A DNA stretch of 64,000 nt, from positions 2,727,006-2,791,005 of the forward strand of contig NC_049995.1 in assembly GCF_000003815.2 (NCBI RefSeq), written 5' to 3'. The notes beneath the pieces were generated by a model, which was given only the letters and a program-made list of their open reading frames with translations, was not told the origin of the DNA and made no database searches. How positions within the stretch are numbered: position 1 is the first letter of the stretch; every line of letters starts with the position of its first letter. This stretch comes from Branchiostoma floridae. Taxonomy: Eukaryota; Chordata; Leptocardii; Amphioxiformes; Branchiostomatidae. The position numbers and the translations under genes are program-made. Shown here in pieces: positions 12,401 through 22,001 of the stretch.

Positions 12401-13982
12401 GATAAATCATGCCATGAAAAGCTGAAAACTTGACTACTCACCTTGTTTTTTTGTGTTTATATAAGTTCACCACAGACTTTTTGCAAATTTTTTTTTCGAC
12501 CGACCGCCCCAATATTTTTCTGAAACAATCCGAGAACCAAGAAATTAAATTGGTGTGGCCTAATGCGCAAACATGGAATCAATAGCGTGCCTGATTGCGC
12601 ATTATGTCGTAAACCTCTGGTGGATAATCTCCAGGCAGATTTACCAGTGGCGTAAGATAGTTTCAAAGCTGGCCGCTAAGGAGTACAGCCGGCATTAGCC
12701 ACTCCTAGACCGGCTTCACTCCTCTGGCAGCATTATAATTTTGATACTAGTACTATCTTATGCCACCGTAGGATCTGCTTGGAGATTACTGGTGGAAAAA
12801 AAGGACAAGAGTTCTTACCAAATCTGACGGGAAGGCGTCCAGTCAGGAAGGCTGACCTGCTGGGGGTACAGACGGCAGCGGCGGCCAGGTGCTGGGTCAA
12901 CTTGGCACCGTTAGCGGCGATACTGTCGATATTCGGGGTCCTGAAAACCACAGGAAGGAAATGACATGTATAACCTGACGTTACAGCATAATGAAGTCAT
13001 ATATGCTAAACGTCAAGTAAATCACATCCAGTGCACTTGATATGTATGGTTGTTTGAGAATTAAGTTAAAGACTCCTTGATACAAGGTCCCATGGGAAAT
13101 ATGATTATGACCTACAGGTGTTTCATCGTGCAAAGGTGAACTCTTAAGGTCAATTTGATAACTAGGGTTGAAAATTGAAATGTAACATACGCACAATGGT
13201 TAACATGCATGCGTGTATTCAGGTCGAAATTCTTGAAGCGGAAGACGTCCACTGAATACGACTTTTCACCGCCGAGTTGACATTTTTTTGTCTACCGCCA
13301 CGTGAACTATACCCTGCAAGCCAGACTTTAAGCCAGGGCCGGCAAACTCTCGCCCTGCATGGCTCCACCCCGGGGTGCTTATCTAAGGTCCTCGGGAAGA
13401 CCTGCCCTGGCTGCCGAACAAATTCTCTGCCGGCCCTGGCGAAAAGTCTGGTTTCCAGGGTACGTGAACTACGCGTCTGTGAGTCTGTACGAGCGGTCAA
13501 TGACCCCGAGCCGAAAGGTTTGAGGTGTGGCCAACTTGCGCGAGCGGTCAATTATGACCCTGATTGTGATAGGTTTGGGGAGTACACGATTGGTCGGTCA
13601 AACATTCCACAAAAGTCCTTTCCGAAGCACACGACAACTTCCGATTCCACGTCGCCGGAGAGGGACAAATCACGAAAGAAAAGACGAAGGGGGCGGGACC
13701 GATCGTTTTGCTCAACAGAGCAGTGACGCGCCGAACAAAAATGTATAATCAGCACCAGTAGCTAACTTTCAGTAGATTTAGTGTTTCAAATTCCTTATCG
13801 TACACATTTATTCACGTGGCATATGAAAGGCAGAGGCCTTACCGGATCGTGTCGTTTCCGAAGCAGCCGATGTCTCCGATTCCCACGTCGTCGGCGACGA
13901 GGAACACGAAGTTGGGCCGATCGTCCGCTCGGGAGATCGGCAACACGACGGACAGGAACACCAACCATAGAACACTCGCCAT
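9455..13982 (-). CDS. Sulfatase A, steroid sulfatase (STS/arylsulfatase C) type
   Basis: Seven coding exons on the minus strand: 13982-13843, 12940-12819, 12015-11893, 11786-11088, 10787-10724, 10472-10252 and 9834-9455, all with GT-AG borders and matching phases, giving 582 residues. The protein starts with signal peptide [19 protein letters not shown]. Metal ligands are seen as LVADD (31-32), the formylglycine site as CTPSR (Cys71, Arg75), then GKWHLG (Lys130, His132), NAHTALL (about 285) and TSDNGAHME (about 345). Two hydrophobic segments around residues 195-240 ([15 protein letters not shown] and [13 protein letters not shown]) match the ER-membrane hairpin of human STS. It should hydrolyse sulfate esters, probably of steroids, facing the ER lumen, after Cys-to-formylglycine maturation. 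It is head to head with sulfatase B, 889 bp between the two ATGs. The substrate is inferred from family. Confidence 0.92.
11053..11070 (-). promoter_or_regulatory. E-box plus CRE composite in intron 4 of sulfatase A
   Basis: CACGTG (11065-11070) and TGACGTCA (11053-11060) lie within 40 bp of the exon 4 donor, in the same place and order as in sulfatases B and C. These are consensus sites for bHLH-ZIP and CREB/ATF factors. Whether they act is unknown. Confidence 0.35.
12179..12560. repeat. MITE with 35-bp terminal inverted repeats, Harbinger-like
   Basis: Ends read GGTCACACCAATTTAATTTC and its inverse AATTGGTGTGGCC, continuing into CTTGGTTCTCGGATT. TAA flanks both ends, fitting the 3-bp target duplication of PIF/Harbinger elements. 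A second copy is at 28647-29094. It lies in intron 2 of sulfatase A and has no transposase. Confidence 0.75.
12620..12785. repeat. MITE, ATCTCCAAGCAGAT family (copy 1)
   Basis: Terminal inverted repeats of the type ATCTCCAGGCAGAT ... ATCTGCTTGGAGAT, with subterminal AAGATAGT..CAAAGCTGGC and its inverse. CTGGTGGA occurs on both flanks, an 8-bp target duplication. Copies 2 and 3 are at 33865 and 53866. Confidence 0.7.
13312..13459. repeat. Short inverted-repeat element in intron 1 of sulfatase A
   Basis: Left end CCCTGCAAGCCAGACTTT...GCCAGGGCCGGCA is matched in reverse complement by GCCGGCCCTGGC...AAGTCTGGTTTCCAGGG. Arms are about 35 bp with a GC-rich centre. It is a MITE-like foldback. Confidence 0.65.
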
Positions 13983-14106
13983 CTTGACTGGACGCTGAAT
14001 CTGTGGTTAAAATGCGCTAACCTTATATATATACTAGTAGTACGGTACCCGTAAATTACCCGCTAGATTAAGTAAACAATAGCTGATCGAGGTCGAGTTC
14101 ACGTAA

Positions 14107-14174
14107 GTTTTCCGTGATAGCGAGTTTCTCCCCCCTTCGAAGGGGGCAGAAACTATCACGCTATCACGGAAAAC
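14107..14174. repeat. 68-bp palindrome centred on TTCGAA
   Basis: Arms GTTTTCCGTGATAGCG and CGCTATCACGGAAAAC flank inner arms AGTTTCT.CCCCCTT and AAGGGGG.AGAAACT around TTCGAA at 14136-14141. A 4-base insertion makes it slightly imperfect. A further partial copy (CTCGCTATCACGG) follows. It could form a cruciform and may be a foldback element. Confidence 0.8.
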
Positions 14175-14540
14175 TCGCTATCACGGCAAACTCCCTTCCT
14201 CAACAAACTCCCTTTCCCGGCACAATAGAACATAGCCAACGTTGAAAATCGCGGACCAACCGTGTGCGGTTATCCGTTGTGCAATTACTGTAAATGTATC
14301 TAAGTTCGCGGGGGATTTGATTTCGCGGGTACCAGGAAAAGGGATTGTTGGCGGTAGCACCTTGCACTATACTCTCTTACTGCCATGGATAAATGTTCGC
14401 GGTGGATTAAGTTCGCGGTAAAGTGGTCACCGCGAAAACCGCGAGCATAAAACCACCACGAACATTTCTGAATTTACAGTATCTGGCTTCTACTGTATTC
14501 ATTTGATAAAAGGGCCATTAAAGGAACTCTGCAACGCTAT

Positions 14541-14568
14541 GGGGTCATTGACCGATCGTACAAATATG
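14541..14568 (+). repeat. Recurrent GGGGTCATTGACCG motif (copy upstream of sulfatase B)
   Basis: These 28 bases recur exactly at 16074-16101. Related copies are at 13486-13507 (inverted), 13541-13560 (inverted, imperfect), 15472-15493, 15884-15907, 15950-15970 and 37697-37720 (inverted). The core GGTCATTGACC is an inverted repeat of a GGTCA half-site with one base between. Confidence 0.7.
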
Positions 14569-14871
14569 TCGGCCAAGGGTCACGTTACAACCTACCAGTA
14601 CTGTAAACAACACACCTGTCGTAGCCGGTAAAATTCACCTTCCAAAAAACTCTTTCTTTCTATTCAATAGTTGTTATACTTTCAATTTGATGGACATAAA
14701 TCTGAATATTGAAAGGATGCGATCTTTCATTGTCACGTTCGAACTGTCCACATGGGCATGTGTGCGTGTACTCAGTTATTGTTTACTTAATCTAGCGGCC
14801 AAAAGCAAAGGGTGCCGTGTAATGTATATCAGGTACGTAATACTCGCACTCAGATTCAGCGTCCAGTCAAG

Positions 14872-17800
14872 ATGGCGGGTGTTCTATGGCTGGTGTTCCT
14901 GTCGGTCGTGTTGCCGATCTCCCGAGCGGACGATCGGCCCAACTTCGTGTTCCTCGTCGCCGACGACGTGGGAATCGGAGACATCGGCTGCTTCGGAAAC
15001 GACACGATTCGGTAAGGCTTTCTTCTTCTTTCATACTGCCTAGACTCTAAAAAATAGTCTAATTCAAGAGATTATTGGCAGGCTACGCATGAGTTTAATT
15101 ACAATACAAGTGACCGGTACAAATAGACATGGGAAAAAGAAGGGATAATGCTCAGGGAAATGAAAACAAACTGATTTGTGCGTGCAAAAGACAGGACAGG
15201 TGAATTAATAATAAGTGGGTTAATAGAACATATACATGTATTTACATATATACAAGACGTGTGGGGTGGCTTTTATCGTGTTTGTTGGAATTTCCGTGTT
15301 GTGACAATAGTAAATTATCTAAACACCTTTTCGTACCATTTGCAGCTGTTCTGGTAGAAATTGGAAAGATGCAATGTTTTCATTTCCCAAATTAATCGAG
15401 TTGGCAGTTATCAGCAAAAACGAATCACACCAAACGCACCATATGCAAAACTTGAAGCTTTTGTACATGCTGGGGTCATTGACCGCTCGTACACTGAGTA
15501 AATGTGAACTTCATTATGCGGCAGAGCGGTAGCTAAGCAAATGGTACTTGCTCTGACGCCCGCTTAATTTCTTCGTTTCAGCTCGAAAATAATGTGTTTG
15601 TAGAAAAGGGGTAACATAATCTGCGATAAAAACAGAGAAGTGGAAGCATAACTTTTCAAAAATACACTGAAAACAAGAAAGGTGCAAAACTCAAGATTTG
15701 ACCGAAACAAAGAAAAAAAGGATTTTTGAAAATATTTTAGATGTATTGTCTTTCAGTTTTCTGTAGAATATCTATACCTTCCAAATAACATTCAAATGTG
15801 TAGGACAAGGAATTTGAAACACTTAATGCCGATTACGTTTTGCCAAACGTGTTACCGATTTTTGTCGAATTTCTGACTCATAGTGTTATTGACCATTCGT
15901 ACAAATCGTCCACCTCGAAAATCTGCCACATTCCGCCACGAATCACTGAGGGTCATTGACCGCTCGGACAAGCTGATCACTCGCGGAACCTTTCATGTTC
16001 TCCGAACTTGCCATACGTTGTACCCGTACAATTGTTGCGCAATAAAGATTGATTGATTGATTGATTGATACTTGGGGTCATTGACCGATCGTACAAATAT
16101 GCAGACACGTTGTTATGTGGCGATTGGCAAATCATGTTGAGACTTTGAGACTTTATGACTTTACCAGTTTAACAAAGTCATTCTACTGTATAAGGATGTT
16201 CTATATAATGTCCTTGTGTCAACTCAGCGGTACGTAGCGTTAGTCGTACAAGTACGGCGCATCCAACTGACGCTTATCTAAAGGTGGGGTCACACGTGCG
16301 TATATATATTCAAGTCCGTTTGAGGTGCGTATGATGCTCCACAGGTCGCGTGAAAAATAGTTCAAATTGGACAAATATAGATACAAAACATGTCAGATGA
16401 GTTAGCTGACCGAGAGGTATGGTTAGCGACCCAGCTAACTCGATCGTCTGACACGTTACCTTGTTTACGTTTGTCCATTTTTAAAATTTTTTTCCAACGA
16501 CCTGTGGAGCCTGGTGGAGGCAAATACTCTCATGCGCGCCTCATACGGACTAAAATATATACGCATGTGTGACCCCATCTCAACAAATGTTTGAAGTGAA
16601 TACGTATTAACCATTCCGTGTAATTGGCGACCAAAGTACGACAGATTTAACATTGCTCAGCTCACCTTGGCACAAGGACACGCCTGTAGCTAATTATCAT
16701 GTTAGGGGACCTTGCTAAATAGATGATTTCAACATACTTTATTCAAATACAATTCCATCTCTACAACTGGATAAAAACGGATATTTACTTCCGGACGTTT
16801 CGAGTGACATCCATCACTCTTCTTCAGCAAAAAAGGAATGAACTAGTCAGAACGTCCAGAAGTAAATATCCGTTTTTATCCAGTTGTAGAGATTGAATTG
16901 TATATGGATATTGCTTACCGTATGTCTAACCTTCATAAACCCAACATACTTTATGTTTTATATTTATACACCATTTCCCTGTTGTGTTTTCAGGACCCCG
17001 AATATCGACAGAATCGCTGCTAACGGTGCTAAGTTGACCCAGCACCTGGCCGCCGCTGCCGTCTGTACCCCCAGCAGGTCAGCCTTCCTGACTGGACGCC
17101 TTCCCGTCAGATTTGGTAAGAACTCTTGTCTTTCCTTTTCGTTCTGCCAGGGGCCGTAAAATTATTATGTGCATTAGGTTTAATTATATACAGAACCTGG
17201 ACGAACTCTTGCTGAGAGGGTGTTATCTTTTATCCGTACTAGATTCATTCTAGCCTGATTAGATATCGCTCATAGCAGCCCGCCCAACATCCGCCGGCTC
17301 CATAGCGGGGAGGGGCTAGTTACAGCCCTGGACAGTGGAGTTTGCGTTACATAGACTAGTTTCATACAAAACATTGCGAGCTCATGGGACCTCCGGAGTT
17401 TTCTAGTACTTGCACTCTACATTATACATATGAAATGTTTTATATTGCTTGCTAGACTGGAATTGTAGATATATATATATACAGTGGAAGCCAGTTAATT
17501 GCACGTCGGATAAACGCACACTTAGGTCAATTGCACGGAATCCCAAAATCCCGTGGCGGTGCGGTCCAACTCGGTAACTTTATTCTCGCATTATCGCACA
17601 CGCCGGATAATTGTACGGGATTCGCTGGTAAATTGGGTGTGCAATTAAGCGGCTTCCACTGTATATATGTATTACATACACATACAATTAATTCCTTGCA
17701 ATCACACAGGAATGGCGGGAACGGATCAACCTTTGGCTTACGTATTCCTGGCTGCGCCATCCGGGCTACCAAGGTCAGAGGTCACTTTCCCTCAGATGGC

Positions 17801-20314
17801 AAAGGATCATGGGTACCAAACAGCACTGATAGGTGAGAAAGCTGTCGTTTTGTCGTTTTCTTTTAATAAACGGTATAACGCTAGTTTACCTTTATTCGTG
17901 GGGTAACCTATATTCGTTTTTTAAGGACATCAAGTCGAAGGACGGCGGTTTCAAATTGTAATATTTTCAAAATATAGCAGTTTGAACTCATATTTCATAG
18001 GAATGATAAAAATACCTTACTTTTGAAAACAACGGATATAGGTTACCCCGCGGATAAAGGTGAACTACCGTTAGATATATAATGATCTCCAAGCAAGATA
18101 ATCTTGATATTTGGGAATGAATCCTTTTTTCAGGAAAATGGCATCTTGGTCTAAACTGCAAATGGGTAGGGGACCACTGCCACCACCCCAACAAGTTCGG
18201 GTTCGACTACTTCTACGGAATCCCTGGTTCAAACGCTCCCGAGTGCGACCCGGACAGTGTGACTGCTGGAGCCACGGGAAAATATGCTGCGGATAGGACC
18301 TATACTCGGTTCCGTGTATGGGAGGTAGCGGTCAGTGTTTTCCTTGGCCTTTTGGCGCTCAAATATTTCCAGTACATCCAGTGGAAAACCGTTATTGTGC
18401 TCTCTGTGATTGGTTGGTCAGCTGTGATATCTAATTATGCCTTTTGGGCGAACGGTACACAGTTTAACTGCGTCATGATGAGAGATGATGACGTCATAGA
18501 GCAGCCATACGACGTATCTACCCTCACTCCCAGAATGACTCTCGAAGCCGTCAAGTTCCTTGAAGAAAGGAAAGCAAAGAAGGAACAGTTCTTGCTGGAA
18601 GTCTCCTACTGGAACGCGCACACCGCCCTTTTACCTTATAAGGAATTCCGCGGGAAAAGCCGACACGGTCTCTATGGCGACACCATGGAGGAGATGGATT
18701 GGAGCATCGGGGTTGTCATGGCAACTTTAGAGAGGCTGGGTTTGACCAACAACACCTTTGTGTACTTCACGTCTGACAACGGCGCTCATATGGAGATAGG
18801 AGATGCTGGAGGGTCGAACGGTATTTATAAAGGTAAGGTTTTTTGCAGTCACGTGACTCTAACGTCACATAGCCTGCGCCATTTTGATGGGTTATACCCG
18901 CGTGCCAAGTCGAGACGAACGTTTAGTTCAAATTAGTGTTAACTTTTCAGTTTCCCTTTTGATTTTTCGGCCTTTGAAATCTTATATATTTGATAGCATT
19001 TCTGGTGATGATGATTATGATGCACTACATACTATATATTTACTTTTCACGTATTCTTCACCCACCATCACAGGTAGTAAGGGACAAGGAGGGTCCGAAG
19101 GAGGAATCCGCATGCCCACAGTCGTGCAATGGCCAAGGTAACTTTCAAACATTTCAACTCTCGAACACTCTCGCCAGACTGTGCCCTCGCGCGAACAGAT
19201 TTCAAAATGGCGCCCGAGGATGGAAATATAGGTCTACTGTAACTACTACTGTACTTTTGCATTGAGCAACTCACACTGCTATTCCGTGGGGCATGCTGTA
19301 CATATAAATTATGTGTCTTTTTCACAAACAGCTAACTTTATGTCTTTAACAATACTTGTATGATTCTTCTTTTTTTTTGCACATTGCTCACAGAAAAATC
19401 AAGCCCGGTACTATAGTAACAGAGGCCACCAGCCAGATGGACATTTTCCCCACGGTAGCAGACATCCTCAAGGCCCCACTTCCCCAGGACAGGGTGATGG
19501 ACGGGCGGAACATCCTGCCGTTGCTAGGCGGGGCCAAGCAACCGTCTCCACACGACTTCCTGTTCCACTACTGCGGGAATATTCTGCATGCTGTAAGGTA
19601 CAGACCAAGGAAAGGTAAAATATACTTCTTGGGTTTTGGTTTGATAAACAACCGTTTTCTTTTTGGATTGCATGTAGTCTATGTTACCTAAGCCTTGAGT
19701 AGAACTTAGCAATTTCTATGTTTAACCATCCAAGATGGCTGCCAATATCTACGTCACAGTCACGTGAGTGCAAAAATTCTACGGATAACCAAGGAGGTTA
19801 AAAGGACTTTTTAACCTCCTAGGGATAACGTTAGATAACGTTCAGCACAATCCGTTCTACGATGCTGTCTTCTATATTCATATTCGAATTCACCCAATTT
19901 GTTTTGTTTTCTTCGTTTTGTTTTGTTCTTACAGGAAAAGTGACATGGAAAGCTCAATTCGCTACCTACCCCTGGCTGCCTGGTACAACACACTGCAGTG
20001 TCGACCAACTCGCTTGCTTCTGTGGCACCCAATGGGGTGTCACGTTCAACGATCCGCCATTGCTGTATGACATCACTAACGACCCTACAGAAGACCGACC
20101 AATCAGCGCCGACTCTAACCCGAAGTACCAAGAAGTTCTTAACGTCATCACAAAAGCTGTTAAAGAACACAAGCAAAGCTTGACTAAAGTAGATAATCAG
20201 TTCACGATGCCACGTTTCTTCCCTCGTCCTTGGCTGCAGCCATGTTGTAACTTTCCCTACTGCAACTGTCGGGAAGGCGTTGATTTGTCCCCCCTTAAAA
20301 TCACTGTCAAATAA
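14872..20314 (+). CDS. Sulfatase B, steroid sulfatase (STS/arylsulfatase C) type
   Basis: Seven plus-strand exons: 14872-15011, 16994-17115, 17710-17832, 18134-18832, 19074-19137, 19394-19614 and 19935-20314. Their lengths are identical to those of sulfatase A and they encode 582 residues. Signal peptide [24 protein letters not shown] metal ligands, CTPSR formylglycine site (Cys71), [22 protein letters not shown] and the hydrophobic hairpin ([29 protein letters not shown]) are all present, so it looks catalytically whole. Exon 6 and the 3' two thirds of exon 4 are almost identical to A and C, while the hairpin region and exon 7 are less so, suggesting gene conversion. A Tigger-like MITE lies in intron 2. 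Polyadenylation signals follow at 20656-20665. Confidence 0.93.
15830..16069 (+). mobile_element. LINE or SINE 3' end with (GATT)n tail
   Basis: The segment ends in GCGCAATAAAGATTGATTGATTGATTGAT, a CR1/L2-style short tandem tail. It contains two copies of the GGTCATTGACC-type motif. The 5' limit is uncertain. It lies in intron 1 of sulfatase B. Confidence 0.45.
16749..16902. repeat. Hairpin MITE with about 50-bp arms
   Basis: The left arm (CTACAACTGGATAAAAACGG, ATATTTACTTCCGGACGTT) is repeated in reverse complement to the right with few changes, around a 50-bp loop. It resembles other fragments bearing CCAGTTGC.TGAGTAACTGC and ATGTCTAACCTTCAT at 30060, 37810, 52500 and 62490. Confidence 0.8.
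17482..17661 (+). repeat. Tigger/pogo-like MITE (copy in intron 2 of sulfatase B)
   Basis: Terminal inverted repeats CAGTGGAAGCCAGTTAATTG and its inverse CAATTAAGCGGCTTCCACTG are flanked by TA. The interior carries CACGCCGGATAATTG on both sides. CAGT ends with a TA target fit Tigger/pogo elements. Related copies are at 24136-24305 and 27218-27391. Confidence 0.85.
18850..18867 (+). promoter_or_regulatory. E-box plus CRE-like composite in intron 4 of sulfatase B
   Basis: CACGTG (18850-18855) followed by TAACGTCA (18860-18867) starts 18 bp after the exon 4 donor, at the position matching genes A and C. Confidence 0.3.
19791..19822. repeat. Short perfect hairpin in intron 6 of sulfatase B
   Basis: AGGAGGTTAAAA and TTTTTAACCTCCT form a stem with a tiny loop. 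No function is assigned. Confidence 0.5.
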
Positions 20315-20655
20315 TGATAATGATATTTAAGGGGGAATTCTATCGTAGGCTGTTTCATTCCAAAATGTGCCAAATTCCTTCAAGTACAAACGCTCACGTT
20401 TGAATGCTGTTTAGAAAGTATAGTACGATTTCTGATCACCATTGTTAGTACCAAGTTAGAAAGTCTAAATGTCTTTTTTTTTTCGAATTCTGCCTGGAGA
20501 CAACGTCTAATGAACTGTGATCGGCTCAGCTCTACTTTAGATTTGCAAAATATTGATACTTTGGAAACTTGTTTTTCAATCTTAACTCATGGCAAATGTT
20601 GAATATGCCAAGTGATATCAAATTAATGAATGATTTATGTTAAATTAATTGTATG

Positions 20656-20665
20656 AATAAATAAA
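20656..20665 (+). terminator. Polyadenylation signals of sulfatase B
   Basis: Two overlapping AATAAA hexamers about 345 bp after the stop, consistent with a short 3' UTR. Confidence 0.7.
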
Positions 20666-20960
20666 GGTTCAAGCTGAAGAATAGTATGTATATGCAATAC
20701 GCTAGACATCCAAAAATTGTTGAAGTGTTAAAGATACTGCTAAATGTAATTTTTCAAATTGAAATTAAAACTAGTCGATAAAACCCATTCAAAGAATATC
20801 TTGTCCAGCCATGCTTAATTTTTTTGCCGGTGCTACCACCGGCTTTGAGACGGGAGAAGCGGGTCTTTCAACCATTCGTTTTGTTTGCATGGATGCATGG
20901 ATCGGTCAATTTAACCAAACCCTTCTAATAGCCCTTCCATACACGTGATTACGTAATTGA

Positions 20961-21050
20961 GTTAGCGAAGCCGAACGGTCTACAGCTCTGGGTGCAGATA
21001 GCAATTTGCTTTTGCAACCGTGGATCGTGGGTTCGAACCCCACTTGTAAC
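20961..21050 (+). pseudogene. tRNA-Leu(CAG)-like sequence, probably decayed
   Basis: The 5' half (GTTAGCGAAGCCGAACGGTC) aligns with type-II leucine tRNAs. The T arm is intact (GTGGGTTCGAACCCCAC) and a poly-T terminator follows. A loop TGCAGAT would give anticodon CAG. The acceptor stem pairs for only four bases and the anticodon stem (CTGGG with AGCAA) does not pair, so it is a pseudogene or a SINE head and not a working tRNA. Confidence 0.45.
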
Positions 21051-21479
21051 AATTTTTTTTTCTTTGTTAGACAAATCTCATGTAATATTTTTTTAATAGA
21101 AGACAGATCAATTCAGTAATTTGATGCTTAAAAACTATTTTTTTTTCATTTCATTTTGTTTAAAATCCAGGCTTTTTCCCAAAATACACACCGGCCAGAT
21201 TTTTCAGAAGCTTTCTTGTTTCTACATTATTGCCCAAAATGAAATGGCAGGTTACGCTTACATAGTGGACTGACTAGATGTAAACACAGCCCACAATAAC
21301 AAAGGAACAGATATGCAAATGTGCAAGGTGTTCAGTACATAACCAGCTGCTCTTGGCAGCAAGGGGCGGTTATACCGTATACCGGCCATGCCGATACGAA
21401 TGTTGAACAAGTGGTGGACGTACCAGCTATTAAAGTATCTAGATATCACCTCAGATAAGAACTGGAGGATGCTGTCTTG

Positions 21480-21610
21480 TCTTGGCGACGGGTACCGGTC
21501 ATTCATTGTATGCCACGCCTTACCAAAGGTGATGTGTCCTAATTTTCATACCGTTTGGCGAGTTTGAGTAATTATCCTTGGATATATATAAGGCTGGGTG
21601 TTAAAATTAA
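21480..21610. promoter_or_regulatory. Promoter-like segment upstream of sulfatase C, duplicated from 7235-7345
   Basis: Shared blocks in the same order as at 7235-7345. TATATATAAGG occurs at 21592-21602, about 400 bp before the ATG of sulfatase C. It resembles the TATA box of gene A in the eleven core bases. Confidence 0.35.
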
Positions 21611-22001
21611 AGAATGGGTGGTGGAAGAAGTAGACTAAAATTGCATAAATGAAACTAGAGAAAAAGGTATCAAATTTTGAATTACTGGCAAAATGTTTTA
21701 AACAAATGATTTTATCAGACCAATCCGTTAAAATAAGGGCAAGCAAATGACAGTCCAATACCATAGCCCAGACTCACCACCGTCAAAAAGTAGAAACGTA
21801 GAAAAAAAACATGAACATTTAGATAATTGACAGGAAGGAACTGAGTCATTGGTCCAATTATCAATTAAAATGCTATAATTGGTTAAACTACTAGTTGTGC
21901 CTGTTATTCAGGATCGGTTCATTAGGTAATTATTTATTTAACCTAGAGGTCAACCAGGTCAATTAGATAAGTGGGCACAGATCAGTCAGCGTCCAGTCAA
22001 G

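Larger units (their letters stand above)
13983..14871. promoter_or_regulatory. Divergent promoter region between sulfatases A and B
   Basis: The 889-bp interval separates two ATGs pointing outward. About 110 bp next to each start are mutual inverted copies: both carry CAGATTCAGCGTCCAGTCAA just before ATG, and TTGTTTACTTAATCTAGCGG further out. A good TATA box (TATATATAAGG, 14021-14033) lies 40-50 bp before the ATG of A; B has only weak TATA-like sequence. A large palindrome (14107-14174) sits on the A side. Confidence 0.6.
20666..21960. other. Spacer between sulfatases B and C
   Basis: It holds a tRNA-Leu-like sequence (20961-21050), poly-T tracts, and a segment at 21480-21610 similar to 7235-7345 with a TATATATAAGG box. 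No protein-coding exon is supported. Confidence 0.55.
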
